DNA of 26,659 bases, taken from assembly GCA_021824055.1 (NCBI GenBank), contig JAKALV010000010.1, positions 1 through 26,659 of the forward strand, in the 5' to 3' direction. This document shows, piece by piece, positions 18,420 to 25,883 of the stretch (position 1 is its first letter; the number at the start of each line of letters is the position of its first letter). A program made the translations under genes and the position numbers. The notes beneath the pieces were generated by a model that ran no database searches, had not been told where the DNA came from, and worked only from the letters and a program-made list of their open reading frames with translations. This stretch comes from Acidobacteriota bacterium. Its GTDB lineage: Bacteria; Acidobacteriota; Vicinamibacteria; Vicinamibacterales; SCN-69-37.

Positions 18420-18684
18420 CGACCCGAGTATCCACCATCCGTGGGCAATTCCTTGCGGGCGCTACCGGCTCGGTTGGCTCGGGGGCGGCACCTCCTGAAT
18501 CGCCACGAACCGATTCTACTGCGCTCGCGGCGTCAGGCCCGGTTGTCACCAGTTTGAGGGCGTGGCTCGCGTTGACGGACGCGAGCAGCCACTCGGCGTG
18601 CTTTCGGACCTGGGACTCCGCGTAGAGGCCGCTACCGGTGAACTCGTGGTACGAACCGCTCTCTGAAGGCAGCAAACGCGGCGG
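18420..18684. other. Intergenic stretch with coding-like fragment and possible promoter
   Basis: 265 bp between the methyltransferase stop and the PLD-like start. On the minus strand, 18651-18547 reads without stops in the same frame as the methyltransferase, right after its TGA. It gives YHEFTGSGLYAESQVRKHAE and WLLASVNASHALKLV, with G or C in nearly all third codon positions, as in the real genes here. No ATG precedes it; the only start in reach is a TTG at 18675. The signal fades after about 18545 and no stop precedes the PLD gene in that frame. It may be a relic of a lost gene. TAGAAT (minus strand, 18518-18513) is a possible -10 box for the PLD gene, with no matching -35 seen. Confidence 0.3.
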
Positions 18685-19398
18685 TCACACGGCCGCCTTC
18701 CGCAGGAGATCGACGCGGATCGGATTGAGAAAATCAACGCCGCGCGCCGTCATGTGGCGCATGAAGGCGGCGCGGACCGCCGCATGCACATCCGCGGACA
18801 GGCGATGGTGCGTGTGGGTAACGTTCAGGACCTGCGCCTCAAACTGCTCGAAATCATCGAAATGTCCGGCCGTATTGAAGAACGTCTGGCCGACAAGCTC
18901 CCAGGCGCCGCTCTGCACGGCACGGCGCACGGCGGCAAACGCCGCCTCGCGGACCACCTGCTCGTCGTGGAACAGGCGCAGGATCTCGTTGAATTCGCCC
19001 GCGTAGACCGGCTCGGACAGGTACGCCAATCCGCCTGGCTTCAGCACGCGGCAAACTTCGCCGAGCGCCTGATCGAGCTTGTCCACCGGCACATGGTGGA
19101 GCGACTTGAACATGAGCACGATGTCGAAGGTCGCGTCGGCCGCCGGGATCGCCTCCGCGCCGCCGAGGCGAAAGCTGACGTTGGGCAGGTCGCGGATCTG
19201 AAGGAGCTTCGCGTACTGGATCTCATCCACTTCCAGCGCCACCACCGATGCGACCTGTCCGCCCTGGGCGATCGCGCGTGTCTTCTCGGCTTTGCCGCAA
19301 CCCAGCTCGAGGACGTGCGCTCCGGCGAGCGGCAGCAGCTGCTTCACGACCTGGTATTCATCACGGAGCTCGACGGCGGAAGAATCCGAAATCTTCAT
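18685..19398 (-). CDS. Class I SAM-dependent methyltransferase
   Basis: 237 residues from ATG 19398 (an adjacent GTG at 19401 would add one). The Rossmann-type motif I is VLELGCGKAEKT (about residues 29-40). An acidic residue ending the second strand follows in VVALEVDEIQYA, then the motif IV region FDIVLMFKSLHHVP and the post-motif VCRVLKPGGLAYLSEPVYAG, as in UbiE/Methyltransf_11-type enzymes. The C-terminal third is helical (HHRLSADVHAAVRAAFMRHM) and may define the substrate, which is unknown. It is divergent from the rhodanese gene with only 23 bp between start codons. There is no Shine-Dalgarno sequence on this strand in that gap. Confidence 0.85.
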   Translation of the reverse strand: MKISDSSAVELRDEYQVVKQLLPLAGAHVLELGCGKAEKTRAIAQGGQVASVVALEVDEIQYAKLLQIRDLPNVSFRLGGAEAIPAADATFDIVLMFKSLHHVPVDKLDQALGEVCRVLKPGGLAYLSEPVYAGEFNEILRLFHDEQVVREAAFAAVRRAVQSGAWELVGQTFFNTAGHFDDFEQFEAQVLNVTHTHHRLSADVHAAVRAAFMRHMTARGVDFLNPIRVDLLRKAAV

Positions 19399-19421
19399 CA
19401 CAGAGAGGATACGATTGTCTC

Positions 19422-19874
19422 ATGCGATTCCTCCACTATCGAACGCTCGCGTGTCTCTGCTTCGCGCTCGCGCTGGTTCCGACCGTCCTGACGGCGCAGG
19501 GCGCCCAGACGCGCATCAGCACCACGGAAATGGTCAAAGCCCTCCAGTTGCCGAAGGCGCAACGACCGCTGGTTATTCAGATCGGGTTCCGCGTCATGTT
19601 CCAGCAAGCGCACATTCCCGGCGCCGAGTACATCGGGCCCGGGTCTGACGCGTCGGCGATCGACCAGCTGCGCAAACGCATGCAGCCCCTGCCGCGGAAC
19701 ACGTTCGTGGTGCTGTACTGCGGGTGCTGTCCCTGGGACCGCTGCCCGAACGTCGCGCCCGCCGCCCAGGCGCTGGCCGCCATGGGCTTCACGAACGCGA
19801 AGGTCCTGTACATCCCGAATGACTTCGGCACGGACTGGGCCAGCAAGGGCTATCCCGTGCAAAAGGGCGGGTAG
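19422..19874 (+). CDS. Secreted rhodanese-like protein
   Basis: 150 residues with a Sec signal (HYRTLACLCFALALVPTVLT, cut near AQG). The rhodanese fold is indicated by ISTTEMVKAL, VIQIGFRVMFQQAHIPGAEY and NTFVVLYCGCCPWDRCPNVA, followed by AAQALAAMGFTNAKVLYI. The normal active-site cysteine position is Cys100. Here it sits in a cluster of four cysteines (100, 102, 103, 108), unlike the single Cys loop of thiosulfate sulfurtransferases. The protein could carry persulfide sulfur, bind metal or exchange disulfides. The ATG at 19422 has GAGAGGA upstream, at somewhat long spacing (about 12 nt). A TlpA-like thioredoxin follows after 3 bp, pointing to extracytoplasmic thiol chemistry. Confidence 0.87.
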   Translation: MRFLHYRTLACLCFALALVPTVLTAQGAQTRISTTEMVKALQLPKAQRPLVIQIGFRVMFQQAHIPGAEYIGPGSDASAIDQLRKRMQPLPRNTFVVLYCGCCPWDRCPNVAPAAQALAAMGFTNAKVLYIPNDFGTDWASKGYPVQKGG

Positions 19875-19877
19875 TTC

Positions 19878-20426
19878 GTGCGCGGACTCACGCTTCGGTC
19901 GGCGGCCGTGATCGCGGCCGTGGCGGCCGGCCTGGCGTGCCGCGACCGCGCGGCCACGCGCACGCCCGCGGCCGGCGATGCACCGCAGGCCGCCGGCGTC
20001 GCCGACCTCGGGATGATCGCGCCCGACTTCTCGGTCGTCGACCTGTCGGGCCACACGCTCAATCTGGCGAGCTATCGCGGCAAGGTCGTGCTCCTGGATT
20101 TCTGGGCGACGTGGTGCGTGCCGTGCCGCGAGGAAATTCCGCACTTCGTCCGGCTGCAGGACAAGTATCGGGACGCGGGGCTGGCGGTCATCGGCATTTC
20201 GGTGGATGACGAGGTGGCGCCGGTGCGGGAGTACTACCGTACGCTCCGGATGAATTACCCTGTGGCGATGGGGGACGCCGCGCTGGCCGAGCGCTACGGC
20301 GGCATCCTGGGCGTTCCGGTGGCGTTCATGATCGATCGCCAGGGGCGCATTCGGATGAAGCATGCCGGCCAGACCGATGCCGCCGTGTTCGAACGGGACA
20401 TTACCGAACTACTCGGCAGCCGGTAG
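19878..20426 (+). CDS. TlpA/ResA-like thioredoxin lipoprotein
   Basis: 182 residues, GTG start at 19878, 3 bp after the rhodanese stop. The N-terminus has a short hydrophobic stretch ending in a lipobox-like AGLAC (Cys21), so it is probably a membrane-anchored lipoprotein facing the periplasm. The thioredoxin domain (about 46-180) has APDFSVVDLSG, KVVLLDFWATWC and the active site Trp79-Cys80-Val-Pro-Cys83, with cis-Pro147 in GVPVAF. The WCxPC form with the central insert (VIGISVDDEVAPVREYYR) is typical of TlpA/ResA/CcmG proteins, which reduce disulfides for cytochrome c maturation or related tasks. Co-expression with the cysteine-rich rhodanese suggests that one keeps the other reduced, which is inference. 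Confidence 0.92.
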   Translation: MRGLTLRSAAVIAAVAAGLACRDRAATRTPAAGDAPQAAGVADLGMIAPDFSVVDLSGHTLNLASYRGKVVLLDFWATWCVPCREEIPHFVRLQDKYRDAGLAVIGISVDDEVAPVREYYRTLRMNYPVAMGDAALAERYGGILGVPVAFMIDRQGRIRMKHAGQTDAAVFERDITELLGSR

Positions 20427-20445
20427 AACGCGGGCCGCGCGAACG

Positions 20446-20706
20446 TCAGTCGCGGTCCGGTCCCGGCGGCCGCGGATCCTTCTGATGAGTGGGGACCGGC
20501 TGCTCGGGATGATCGGCCGCGTCTTCCAGGCCCAGCACGACATCCGCCTCGTAGTCCTGCCCGGCGTCCGCCAGTTCCTCAACGCTTTCGCCGGCCGCCT
20601 CGGCATTCGATGACAGCCCTTGCGTATCGCCCGACTGGCCGGCGGTGACGGATCCATCGATCGCGAGATCATCGACCAGGTCTTTATTCCGGAGCTGACG
20701 GGCCAT
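20446..20706 (-). CDS. Small acidic hypothetical protein
   Basis: 86 residues, unrecognised. The start at ATG 20706 is well supported by a perfect AGGAGG (20717-20712) with 5-nt spacing. The sequence starts MARQLRNKDLVDDLAIDG, then a Gly/Ser/Ala/Asp/Glu-rich, strongly acidic and probably disordered stretch (SSNAEAAGESVEELADAGQD, EADVVLGLEDAADHPEQP), and ends in a Pro/Asp/Arg tail. No signal peptide, membrane helix or cysteine. It is divergent from the S9 peptidase gene (76 bp between starts) and convergent with tlpA (19-bp gap). It may be a small regulatory or protein-interaction factor; no function can be assigned. Confidence 0.65.
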   Translation of the reverse strand: MARQLRNKDLVDDLAIDGSVTAGQSGDTQGLSSNAEAAGESVEELADAGQDYEADVVLGLEDAADHPEQPVPTHQKDPRPPGPDRD

Positions 20707-20711
20707 GAGAG

Positions 20712-20717
20712 CCTCCT
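20712..20717 (-). promoter_or_regulatory. Consensus Shine-Dalgarno site for the small acidic gene
   Basis: AGGAGG on the minus strand, 5 nt ahead of ATG 20706. It fixes the start of the small acidic gene and is the strongest argument that this short frame is translated. Many other genes in the window have weak sites, so its strength stands out. Confidence 0.75.
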
Positions 20718-20782
20718 GAGACCAGCATACGCCTCCGCGCTTTCCCCTGCGCTAACATGCGAACAGCTCGTCTGGAGGTTCC

Positions 20783-22822
20783 ATGTCCGTGTCCGTTCGC
20801 TTCGTCCTCACCGTTACCTCAACCTGTTGCCTGACAATTGCCGTCGCCGCGCACGCGCCGCGGCCCATGTCGCTCAACGACATCCTGACCGCCGTGCGCG
20901 TCGCCGACGCGCAGTTGTCGCCCGACGGCCGGACCGTGCTGTACCAACGGACCACGACGGACCTCGCGAAGAACACGCGGCACACCGATATCTGGGCCGT
21001 GCCCGCGGCCGGTGGCGCGCCGAAGGCGCTGATCACCAGTGCCCGCAGCGACACGACGCCGCGCTGGTCGCCCGACGGCACCAAGATCGCGTTTCTCTCA
21101 TCGCGCGACGGCGGCTCGCAGGTCTGGGTCGCATCGGCCGATGGCACCAACGCGAAGAAGCTGACCGGCGTCGCCGGAGGCGCGCAACCGCCGCTGGTCT
21201 GGTCGCCCGATGGCACGATGGTCGCGTTCGTCTCGGACGTCTACCCCGACTGCGCCGACAACGCGTGCAACCAGGCGAAGATGACCGCCGCCGAGCGGAA
21301 CCCGGTCAAGGTGCACCAGCTCACGCGGCTGTTCTACCGCCACTGGGATGAATGGCGCGACGGCCTCCGCCACCACGTGTTCGTGGCACACATCGCCGGC
21401 GGCGCCGCGGAGGACGTGACGCCCGGCGACTTCGACTCGCCGCCCACGCAGCAGGAAGACGCGGCCATCCAGTTCGCGGCCGACAGCAAAGGCGTGCTGT
21501 TCGTGTCGAACCGCGAAGGCAACGACACGGAGGCGTGGACCACGAACAATGACGTCTTCCTGGTGCCGGTCACCGGCGGCGCGGCAACGAAGCTCACGCC
21601 GAACCCGGCCTCGGACGTCCAGCCCGTGATGACGCGCGACGGCAAGTCACTCATCGTCCGCGCGCAGCGCCGGCCCGGCTTCGAATCCGATCGCTTCTAC
21701 CTGGACGTTTACGATCTCGCCACGGGCGCGAAGCGTACGGTGTTCGAGACGCCCGACCTGTCGGTTGGCGACTTCGCGCTCTCGCGCGATGGCCGGACGA
21801 TCTATTTCACCGCGGCGAGCCACGCCACCGACAACCTCTACAGCGTGCCGCTTGCGGGCGGGTCACCGGCCGAGCTTCTCCACGGCGGATCCATCAGCGG
21901 CGCCAGCATCGGCGCGTCGGTCGTCGCGTATTCGCGCGCGTCGCTCAGCGCGCCGGCCGAGATCTACGTGTCACCGCTCACCGGAGGCGCCGCCACGCCG
22001 CTCACGCGCGAAAACGCCTCGTGGCTGGCGGACGTGGCCACGGCCGTCCCCGAGAGCAAGACCGTGCCCGGCGCCGGTGGCACGCCCATTCAATACTGGA
22101 TCGTGAAGCCGCCCGCGTTTGACGCGGCCAGGAAGTATCCGGTGGTGTTCATGATCCACGGCGGCCCGCAGGGCGAGTGGGGCGACGCCTGGTCGTACCG
22201 GTGGAATCCGGCGCTCTGGGCGGCGCAGGGCTGGGTGGTGATCGCGCCGAACCCGCGCGGCTCCTTCGGCTTCGGCCAGCCGTTCGTCGATGACATCTCG
22301 CAGGACTGGGGCGGCAAGGTGATGACCGACCTCACCGCCGTGTTCGATGACGCCGTGAAGCTGCCCTACGTCGACGCCGCGCGCCAGGGCATCGCGGGCG
22401 CCAGCTACGGCGGGTACGCCGTCGACTGGATCATCGGCCACACGAATCGCTTCAAGGTGGCCGTCACCCACGACGGCGTCTTCAACATGGAATCGATGTC
22501 GCTCGCCACCGAGGAACTCTGGTTCAGCGAGTGGGAGGCCGGCGGCCCGGCGACGAGCGCCGCGGCGCGGGCCAACTTCGCGAAGTGGTCTCCGCATCTG
22601 TTCGCGGCGAACATCAAGACACCGACGCTGGTGATCACGAACGAACAGGACTTCCGCGTCCCGGTCGACCAGGGCCTGCAGTTGTTCACCCTGCTCCGCC
22701 GCAACGGCGTGCCGAGTCAGGCGCTCGTGTTCCCCGACGAGGGGCACTTCGTGCTCAAGCCGCTCAACAGCAAGTTCTGGCACGAGACGGTGTTCAACTG
22801 GATCGGACAGCATCTGAAGTAA
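20783..22822 (+). CDS. Secreted prolyl oligopeptidase-family peptidase (S9, acylaminoacyl-peptidase-like)
   Basis: 679 residues with signal peptide (RFVLTVTSTCCLTIAVAAHA). The N-terminal part to about 400 is a beta-propeller with blades such as AQLSPDGRTVLYQRTT, PRWSPDGTKIAFLSSRDGG and LVWSPDGTMVAFVSD. The C-terminal alpha/beta-hydrolase domain has VVFMIHGGPQGEWGD, GIAGASYGGYAVDW (nucleophile Ser541), Asp623 in NEQDFRVP and His655 in DEGHFVLKP, so the triad is complete. It should hydrolyse short peptides outside the cytoplasm, probably after proline or as an acyl-/dipeptidyl-peptidase; the exact specificity cannot be read. GGAGG lies 4 nt before ATG 20783. It is divergent from the small acidic gene and convergent with murJ. 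Confidence 0.94.
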   Translation: MSVSVRFVLTVTSTCCLTIAVAAHAPRPMSLNDILTAVRVADAQLSPDGRTVLYQRTTTDLAKNTRHTDIWAVPAAGGAPKALITSARSDTTPRWSPDGTKIAFLSSRDGGSQVWVASADGTNAKKLTGVAGGAQPPLVWSPDGTMVAFVSDVYPDCADNACNQAKMTAAERNPVKVHQLTRLFYRHWDEWRDGLRHHVFVAHIAGGAAEDVTPGDFDSPPTQQEDAAIQFAADSKGVLFVSNREGNDTEAWTTNNDVFLVPVTGGAATKLTPNPASDVQPVMTRDGKSLIVRAQRRPGFESDRFYLDVYDLATGAKRTVFETPDLSVGDFALSRDGRTIYFTAASHATDNLYSVPLAGGSPAELLHGGSISGASIGASVVAYSRASLSAPAEIYVSPLTGGAATPLTRENASWLADVATAVPESKTVPGAGGTPIQYWIVKPPAFDAARKYPVVFMIHGGPQGEWGDAWSYRWNPALWAAQGWVVIAPNPRGSFGFGQPFVDDISQDWGGKVMTDLTAVFDDAVKLPYVDAARQGIAGASYGGYAVDWIIGHTNRFKVAVTHDGVFNMESMSLATEELWFSEWEAGGPATSAAARANFAKWSPHLFAANIKTPTLVITNEQDFRVPVDQGLQLFTLLRRNGVPSQALVFPDEGHFVLKPLNSKFWHETVFNWIGQHLK

Positions 22823-22838
22823 ATGACCGCACGGACGA

Positions 22839-22868
22839 TGAAGGCGACCATCGCCGGAGCGTCCTTCA
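22839..22868. terminator. Possible bidirectional terminator hairpin between S9 gene and murJ
   Basis: The 51-bp gap between the convergent S9 and murJ genes contains GGCGA-CCA-TCGCC, a perfect 5-bp stem with 3-nt loop at 22843-22855. An outer inverted repeat TGAAGG (22839-22844) and CCTTCA (22863-22868) could form an alternative stem. There is no T-run on either side, so Rho-independent termination is not assured. Location between convergent genes is the main support. Confidence 0.3.
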
Positions 22869-22873
22869 GAAGT

Positions 22874-24469
22874 TCAGACATGCAGGCGGCGGCGCAGCTC
22901 TTTGACGGTGATGGCCCCGGCCGCCACCGCGCCTCCGAGGTACAGGCCGCCGAAGACGAAGAGGATCGCGAGGTCGCGCAGGTAGCGGCCCTGCCCGGCC
23001 AGCCCCCACCGCAATGGCGTGGTGATGGCCGCCGCAACGATCGCCACGGCCCAGCAACGGACCAGGAAGTTCACGGGCACGTTGAAGTCGTCGACGCGCT
23101 GGCGCAGCGCGCGCCGCAGCAGCGCGAATTCCACCCAGCCGGCCATGCCGGCTGAGAGCGTCAGACCCGCGGTACCCCAGCTGCGGTCGACGCCGAGGAG
23201 CGGCGGCACGCCGAGCGCCATCGCGAATCCGAGCGCCACGACGAGACCGATGCGTACGAACGCGAACCGCGCCGGCGTCTTTGTGTCGCCCAGCGCGTAG
23301 AACGCCGAGGCATACAGTCGGCCGACGGTGGTCGCGATCAGGCCCACGGCGGATCCGCCGAGCACCATCCACACATACCGGGCGTTGTCGTGCGTGAAGC
23401 GGCCGCCCTCGAAGAGCAGGCTGGCCATGACGTCGCCGAACGCGACGAACGCGACGACCGACGGCACCATCAGGACGATCATGATGCGCTGGCCGGAGAT
23501 GAGATGGTCGGCGAGCGCGCGCGACCGCGTGTCGTGGCTTTCCGCCGACATGGCCGGCAGCGCGGCCGATGAGATCGCCATCCCGAAGAGGCTGACGGGA
23601 AACATGTAGAGCGACTGCGCGTTGGCGAGCGCCGCCACCGCGCCGTTCGGCAGATAACTCGCGATGATGCTGTCGATGAACGCGCTCACCTGCACCGCGC
23701 CGCGGCTCAGGATCACCGGCCCCGACGACGCAAGCACTTCACGCACGTCGGTGGTCAGCGTGAAACGCGTGCGCCGCCACCCGCGCGTCATCAGTTGAAT
23801 CACCTGCGGCAGCTGCGCCGAGATCTGCAGAAGGCTGCCGGCGACGGCGCCCCACGCCGTGGCGACCGCCACGCGCGGGAGGGTGTCGTGCCGGGACCAC
23901 ACGATGGCCGCCATGATCGCCGCGTTCCACAGGGCGGGGGCCGCGTACGAATTGAAGAACTTGCCGTGCGTGTTGAGCACGGCGAGGCACCAGGCCGAGC
24001 CCACCAGCAGTCCCACGCCCGGGAACATGATCCGCACGAGCATGATCGTCAGCTCGCGTTTCGCGCCCTCGAAGCCGGGCGCCACGAGGTCGACGAACAG
24101 CGGCGCGAACATGACACCCGCCAGGACGATGAGCGATGTCATCACCGCGAGCAGCGCGAGCACCGTGCGCGCGACGCGGTCGGCCTCGGCCTGTCCCCGC
24201 TGCTTCACCAGCCGCGCGTAGACCGGGATCATCGACGCCGACAGCACGCCGTCCCCGAAGAGGTTCTGGAGAAAGTTCGGGATCTTCAGCGCCGCGCCGA
24301 ACGCATCCGCCTCGATGCCCAGGCCGAATACGCGTGAGAACAGCCACTGCCGCGCGAATCCGGCGACACGGCTGAGCAACATGCCCGCCGAGACCAGCGC
24401 CGTCTTCCACGCAAGCGATGCGGAGGCGGCGTGCGGTGCGGGGGAAGCGGGCGGCTGCGGCTCCGGCAT
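22874..24469 (-). CDS. murJ: Lipid II flippase MurJ
   Basis: 531 residues, all helical membrane protein of the MOP/MATE-like MviN family, with about 14 helices. MurJ moves lipid-linked peptidoglycan precursor across the inner membrane. Family signatures are SRVAGFARQWLFSRVFG, ADAFGAALKIPNFLQNLFGD and GVLSASMIPVYARL near the N-terminus, and YASAFYALGDTKTPARFAFV in the second half. The conserved arginines Arg34 and Arg40 (equivalent to E. coli Arg18 and Arg24) are kept; the following acidic residue of E. coli (Asp25) is Gln41 here. The N-terminal 18 residues are Pro/Ala-rich and extend before the first helix. Start ATG 24469. The MacB-like permease gene ends 59 bp before its start on the same strand. 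Confidence 0.95.
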   Translation of the reverse strand: MPEPQPPASPAPHAASASLAWKTALVSAGMLLSRVAGFARQWLFSRVFGLGIEADAFGAALKIPNFLQNLFGDGVLSASMIPVYARLVKQRGQAEADRVARTVLALLAVMTSLIVLAGVMFAPLFVDLVAPGFEGAKRELTIMLVRIMFPGVGLLVGSAWCLAVLNTHGKFFNSYAAPALWNAAIMAAIVWSRHDTLPRVAVATAWGAVAGSLLQISAQLPQVIQLMTRGWRRTRFTLTTDVREVLASSGPVILSRGAVQVSAFIDSIIASYLPNGAVAALANAQSLYMFPVSLFGMAISSAALPAMSAESHDTRSRALADHLISGQRIMIVLMVPSVVAFVAFGDVMASLLFEGGRFTHDNARYVWMVLGGSAVGLIATTVGRLYASAFYALGDTKTPARFAFVRIGLVVALGFAMALGVPPLLGVDRSWGTAGLTLSAGMAGWVEFALLRRALRQRVDDFNVPVNFLVRCWAVAIVAAAITTPLRWGLAGQGRYLRDLAILFVFGGLYLGGAVAAGAITVKELRRRLHV

Positions 24470-24528
24470 TCGGAAGCCGTCATTGTACGCCGGGTTCCCG
24501 CGCCACTCCGCTCAGGCAGGGGCCGGGA

Positions 24529-25746
24529 TCACTCCGTGCGGAGCGCTTCGATCGGATCCAGCGCGGCCGCGTGGCTGGCCGGCAGGTAGCCGAAGATGAA
24601 GCCCGCCGCCGACGCCGCGCACGCGGCGATCAGCATGGTGCCGACCGAGACGGTCATCGGCCAGCCCAGCGTGCGCGTCAGCACGCTCGAACTGACGATG
24701 CCGAGGCCGATCCCGAATGCGCCGCCCACGAGGCCGAGCAGCACGGCTTCCGCGATGAACTGGCGCCGGATGTCGGCGCCGCGCGCGCCGATCGCCATCT
24801 GCACGCCGATCTCGCGCGTTCGCTCAGCCACCGACACCAGCATGATGTTCATGATGCCGACGCCGCCGACCAGCAACGACACGGACGCCACCGCCGACAG
24901 CATCAACCCCATCGTCTTCGCGGTTTGCTCCCGCACCTGAAGCCATGCCTGCGGATCGCGGATCTGGAAATCCGGCGGCTCGCCGGGCGGGATCCGGTGA
25001 CGCCGCATGAGCAGCGCGCTGATCTCCTGACCGGCGACCGGCAGATCGGCGGCGTGCCCCACCGAGCACATGATGTCGTCGACCCAGGTCACGCCACGCA
25101 GCTTCTTCTGCGCCGTGGTGTAGGGCATGAAGATGATGTCGTCCTGATCCCACCCGGTGACCGACTGCCCTTTGGGCAGCGTCACGCCGACAACCTTGAA
25201 GATCTCCCTGCCGACGCGGACGTCAGCTCCCACCGGGTCCGCGTCGCCGAACAGCATCCGCGACACCGAGGAGCCGAGGACCGCGACGTTGGCGACCCGG
25301 TCCACATCGTCCTGGCCGAAGGGACCGCCGAAGCGGAATTGCCACGCGCGGATCGGGAAGAACGCCCGCGTCACGCCAAGGTAGTTCGTGTTCCAGTTGT
25401 CGTGGCCGACGATGAGCTGCGTGCGGCCGTTGACCTGCGGCGTGCACTCGCGGACGAGCGGCACGCTGGCCGGGATGGCTCGCAGGTCATCGGGAGTGAG
25501 GCTCGGCGCGCCGCCGGCCCCCGTGCGCACGCCGCCGATGTTGCGGCTGGCGCGCCCGATCCAGACAAAGTCCTCCCCCATCTTGAGTTGCTGCTGGCGA
25601 ATGGTATCCGCGCTGCCCTGGCCGATGGCGACGGTGCAGATGACCGCGGCGATACCGATGCCGATGCCGAGCGTGGTCAGCACCGTGCGCATCCGATGCC
25701 GGAGAAGATCTGCCGCCGCATACCTGAACGCCGCGAACACGGGCAT
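24529..25746 (-). CDS. ABC transporter permease, MacB/FtsX type
   Basis: 405 residues: an N-terminal helix (RTVLTTLGIGIGIAAVICTV), a large periplasmic MacB-PCD domain of about 220 residues (QQQLKMGEDFVWIGRASRNI through the helix-rich middle), then three C-terminal helices of an FtsX domain (MLSAVASVSLLVGGVGIMNI, REIGVQMAIGARGADIRRQF, FIFGYLPASHAAALDPIEAL). The PIEALRTE ending is standard for this family. Such permeases work with an MacB/LolD-type ATPase and often a membrane-fusion protein to move lipoproteins, peptides or drugs by mechanotransmission. Neither partner lies within the window on either side, so it is an orphan or its partners are encoded elsewhere. ATG 25746 has AGGAGT 8 nt upstream. 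Confidence 0.92.
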   Translation of the reverse strand: MPVFAAFRYAAADLLRHRMRTVLTTLGIGIGIAAVICTVAIGQGSADTIRQQQLKMGEDFVWIGRASRNIGGVRTGAGGAPSLTPDDLRAIPASVPLVRECTPQVNGRTQLIVGHDNWNTNYLGVTRAFFPIRAWQFRFGGPFGQDDVDRVANVAVLGSSVSRMLFGDADPVGADVRVGREIFKVVGVTLPKGQSVTGWDQDDIIFMPYTTAQKKLRGVTWVDDIMCSVGHAADLPVAGQEISALLMRRHRIPPGEPPDFQIRDPQAWLQVREQTAKTMGLMLSAVASVSLLVGGVGIMNIMLVSVAERTREIGVQMAIGARGADIRRQFIAEAVLLGLVGGAFGIGLGIVSSSVLTRTLGWPMTVSVGTMLIAACAASAAGFIFGYLPASHAAALDPIEALRTE

Positions 25747-25821
25747 CGGGCCACACTCCTGTCCGCGTCGCGCGCGGGCTTCGTCGAACGGTTGGGGTAC
25801 GTTCTTGTGACGCCGGGGAGG

Positions 25822-25836
25822 CGCCGGTGGCCGGCG
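25822..25836. repeat. GC-rich perfect inverted repeat between permease and pgi
   Basis: CGCCGG-TGG-CCGGCG forms a perfect 6-bp stem with a 3-nt loop in the 137-bp intergenic region between the divergent permease and pgi genes. It could be a regulator site or just chance in GC-rich DNA. No clear promoter hexamers are visible around it. Confidence 0.35.
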
Positions 25837-25883
25837 GTCGTCCGGGCGGCTTCCGCCAACCCGCCATGGCGAAGCCGTAGACT

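Noticed and set aside
18462..18506. 15-codon frame GTG to TAG, with AGGAGG inside it, upstream of the PLD-like gene
   Set aside because: The AGGAGG is internal and not followed by a start codon at proper distance; no leader-peptide features such as runs of one amino acid.
24346..24349. Gln41 in MurJ where E. coli has Asp25, considered as a sign of inactivation
   Set aside because: The gene is full length and the essential arginines and family signatures are kept; the residue probably varies naturally between phyla.
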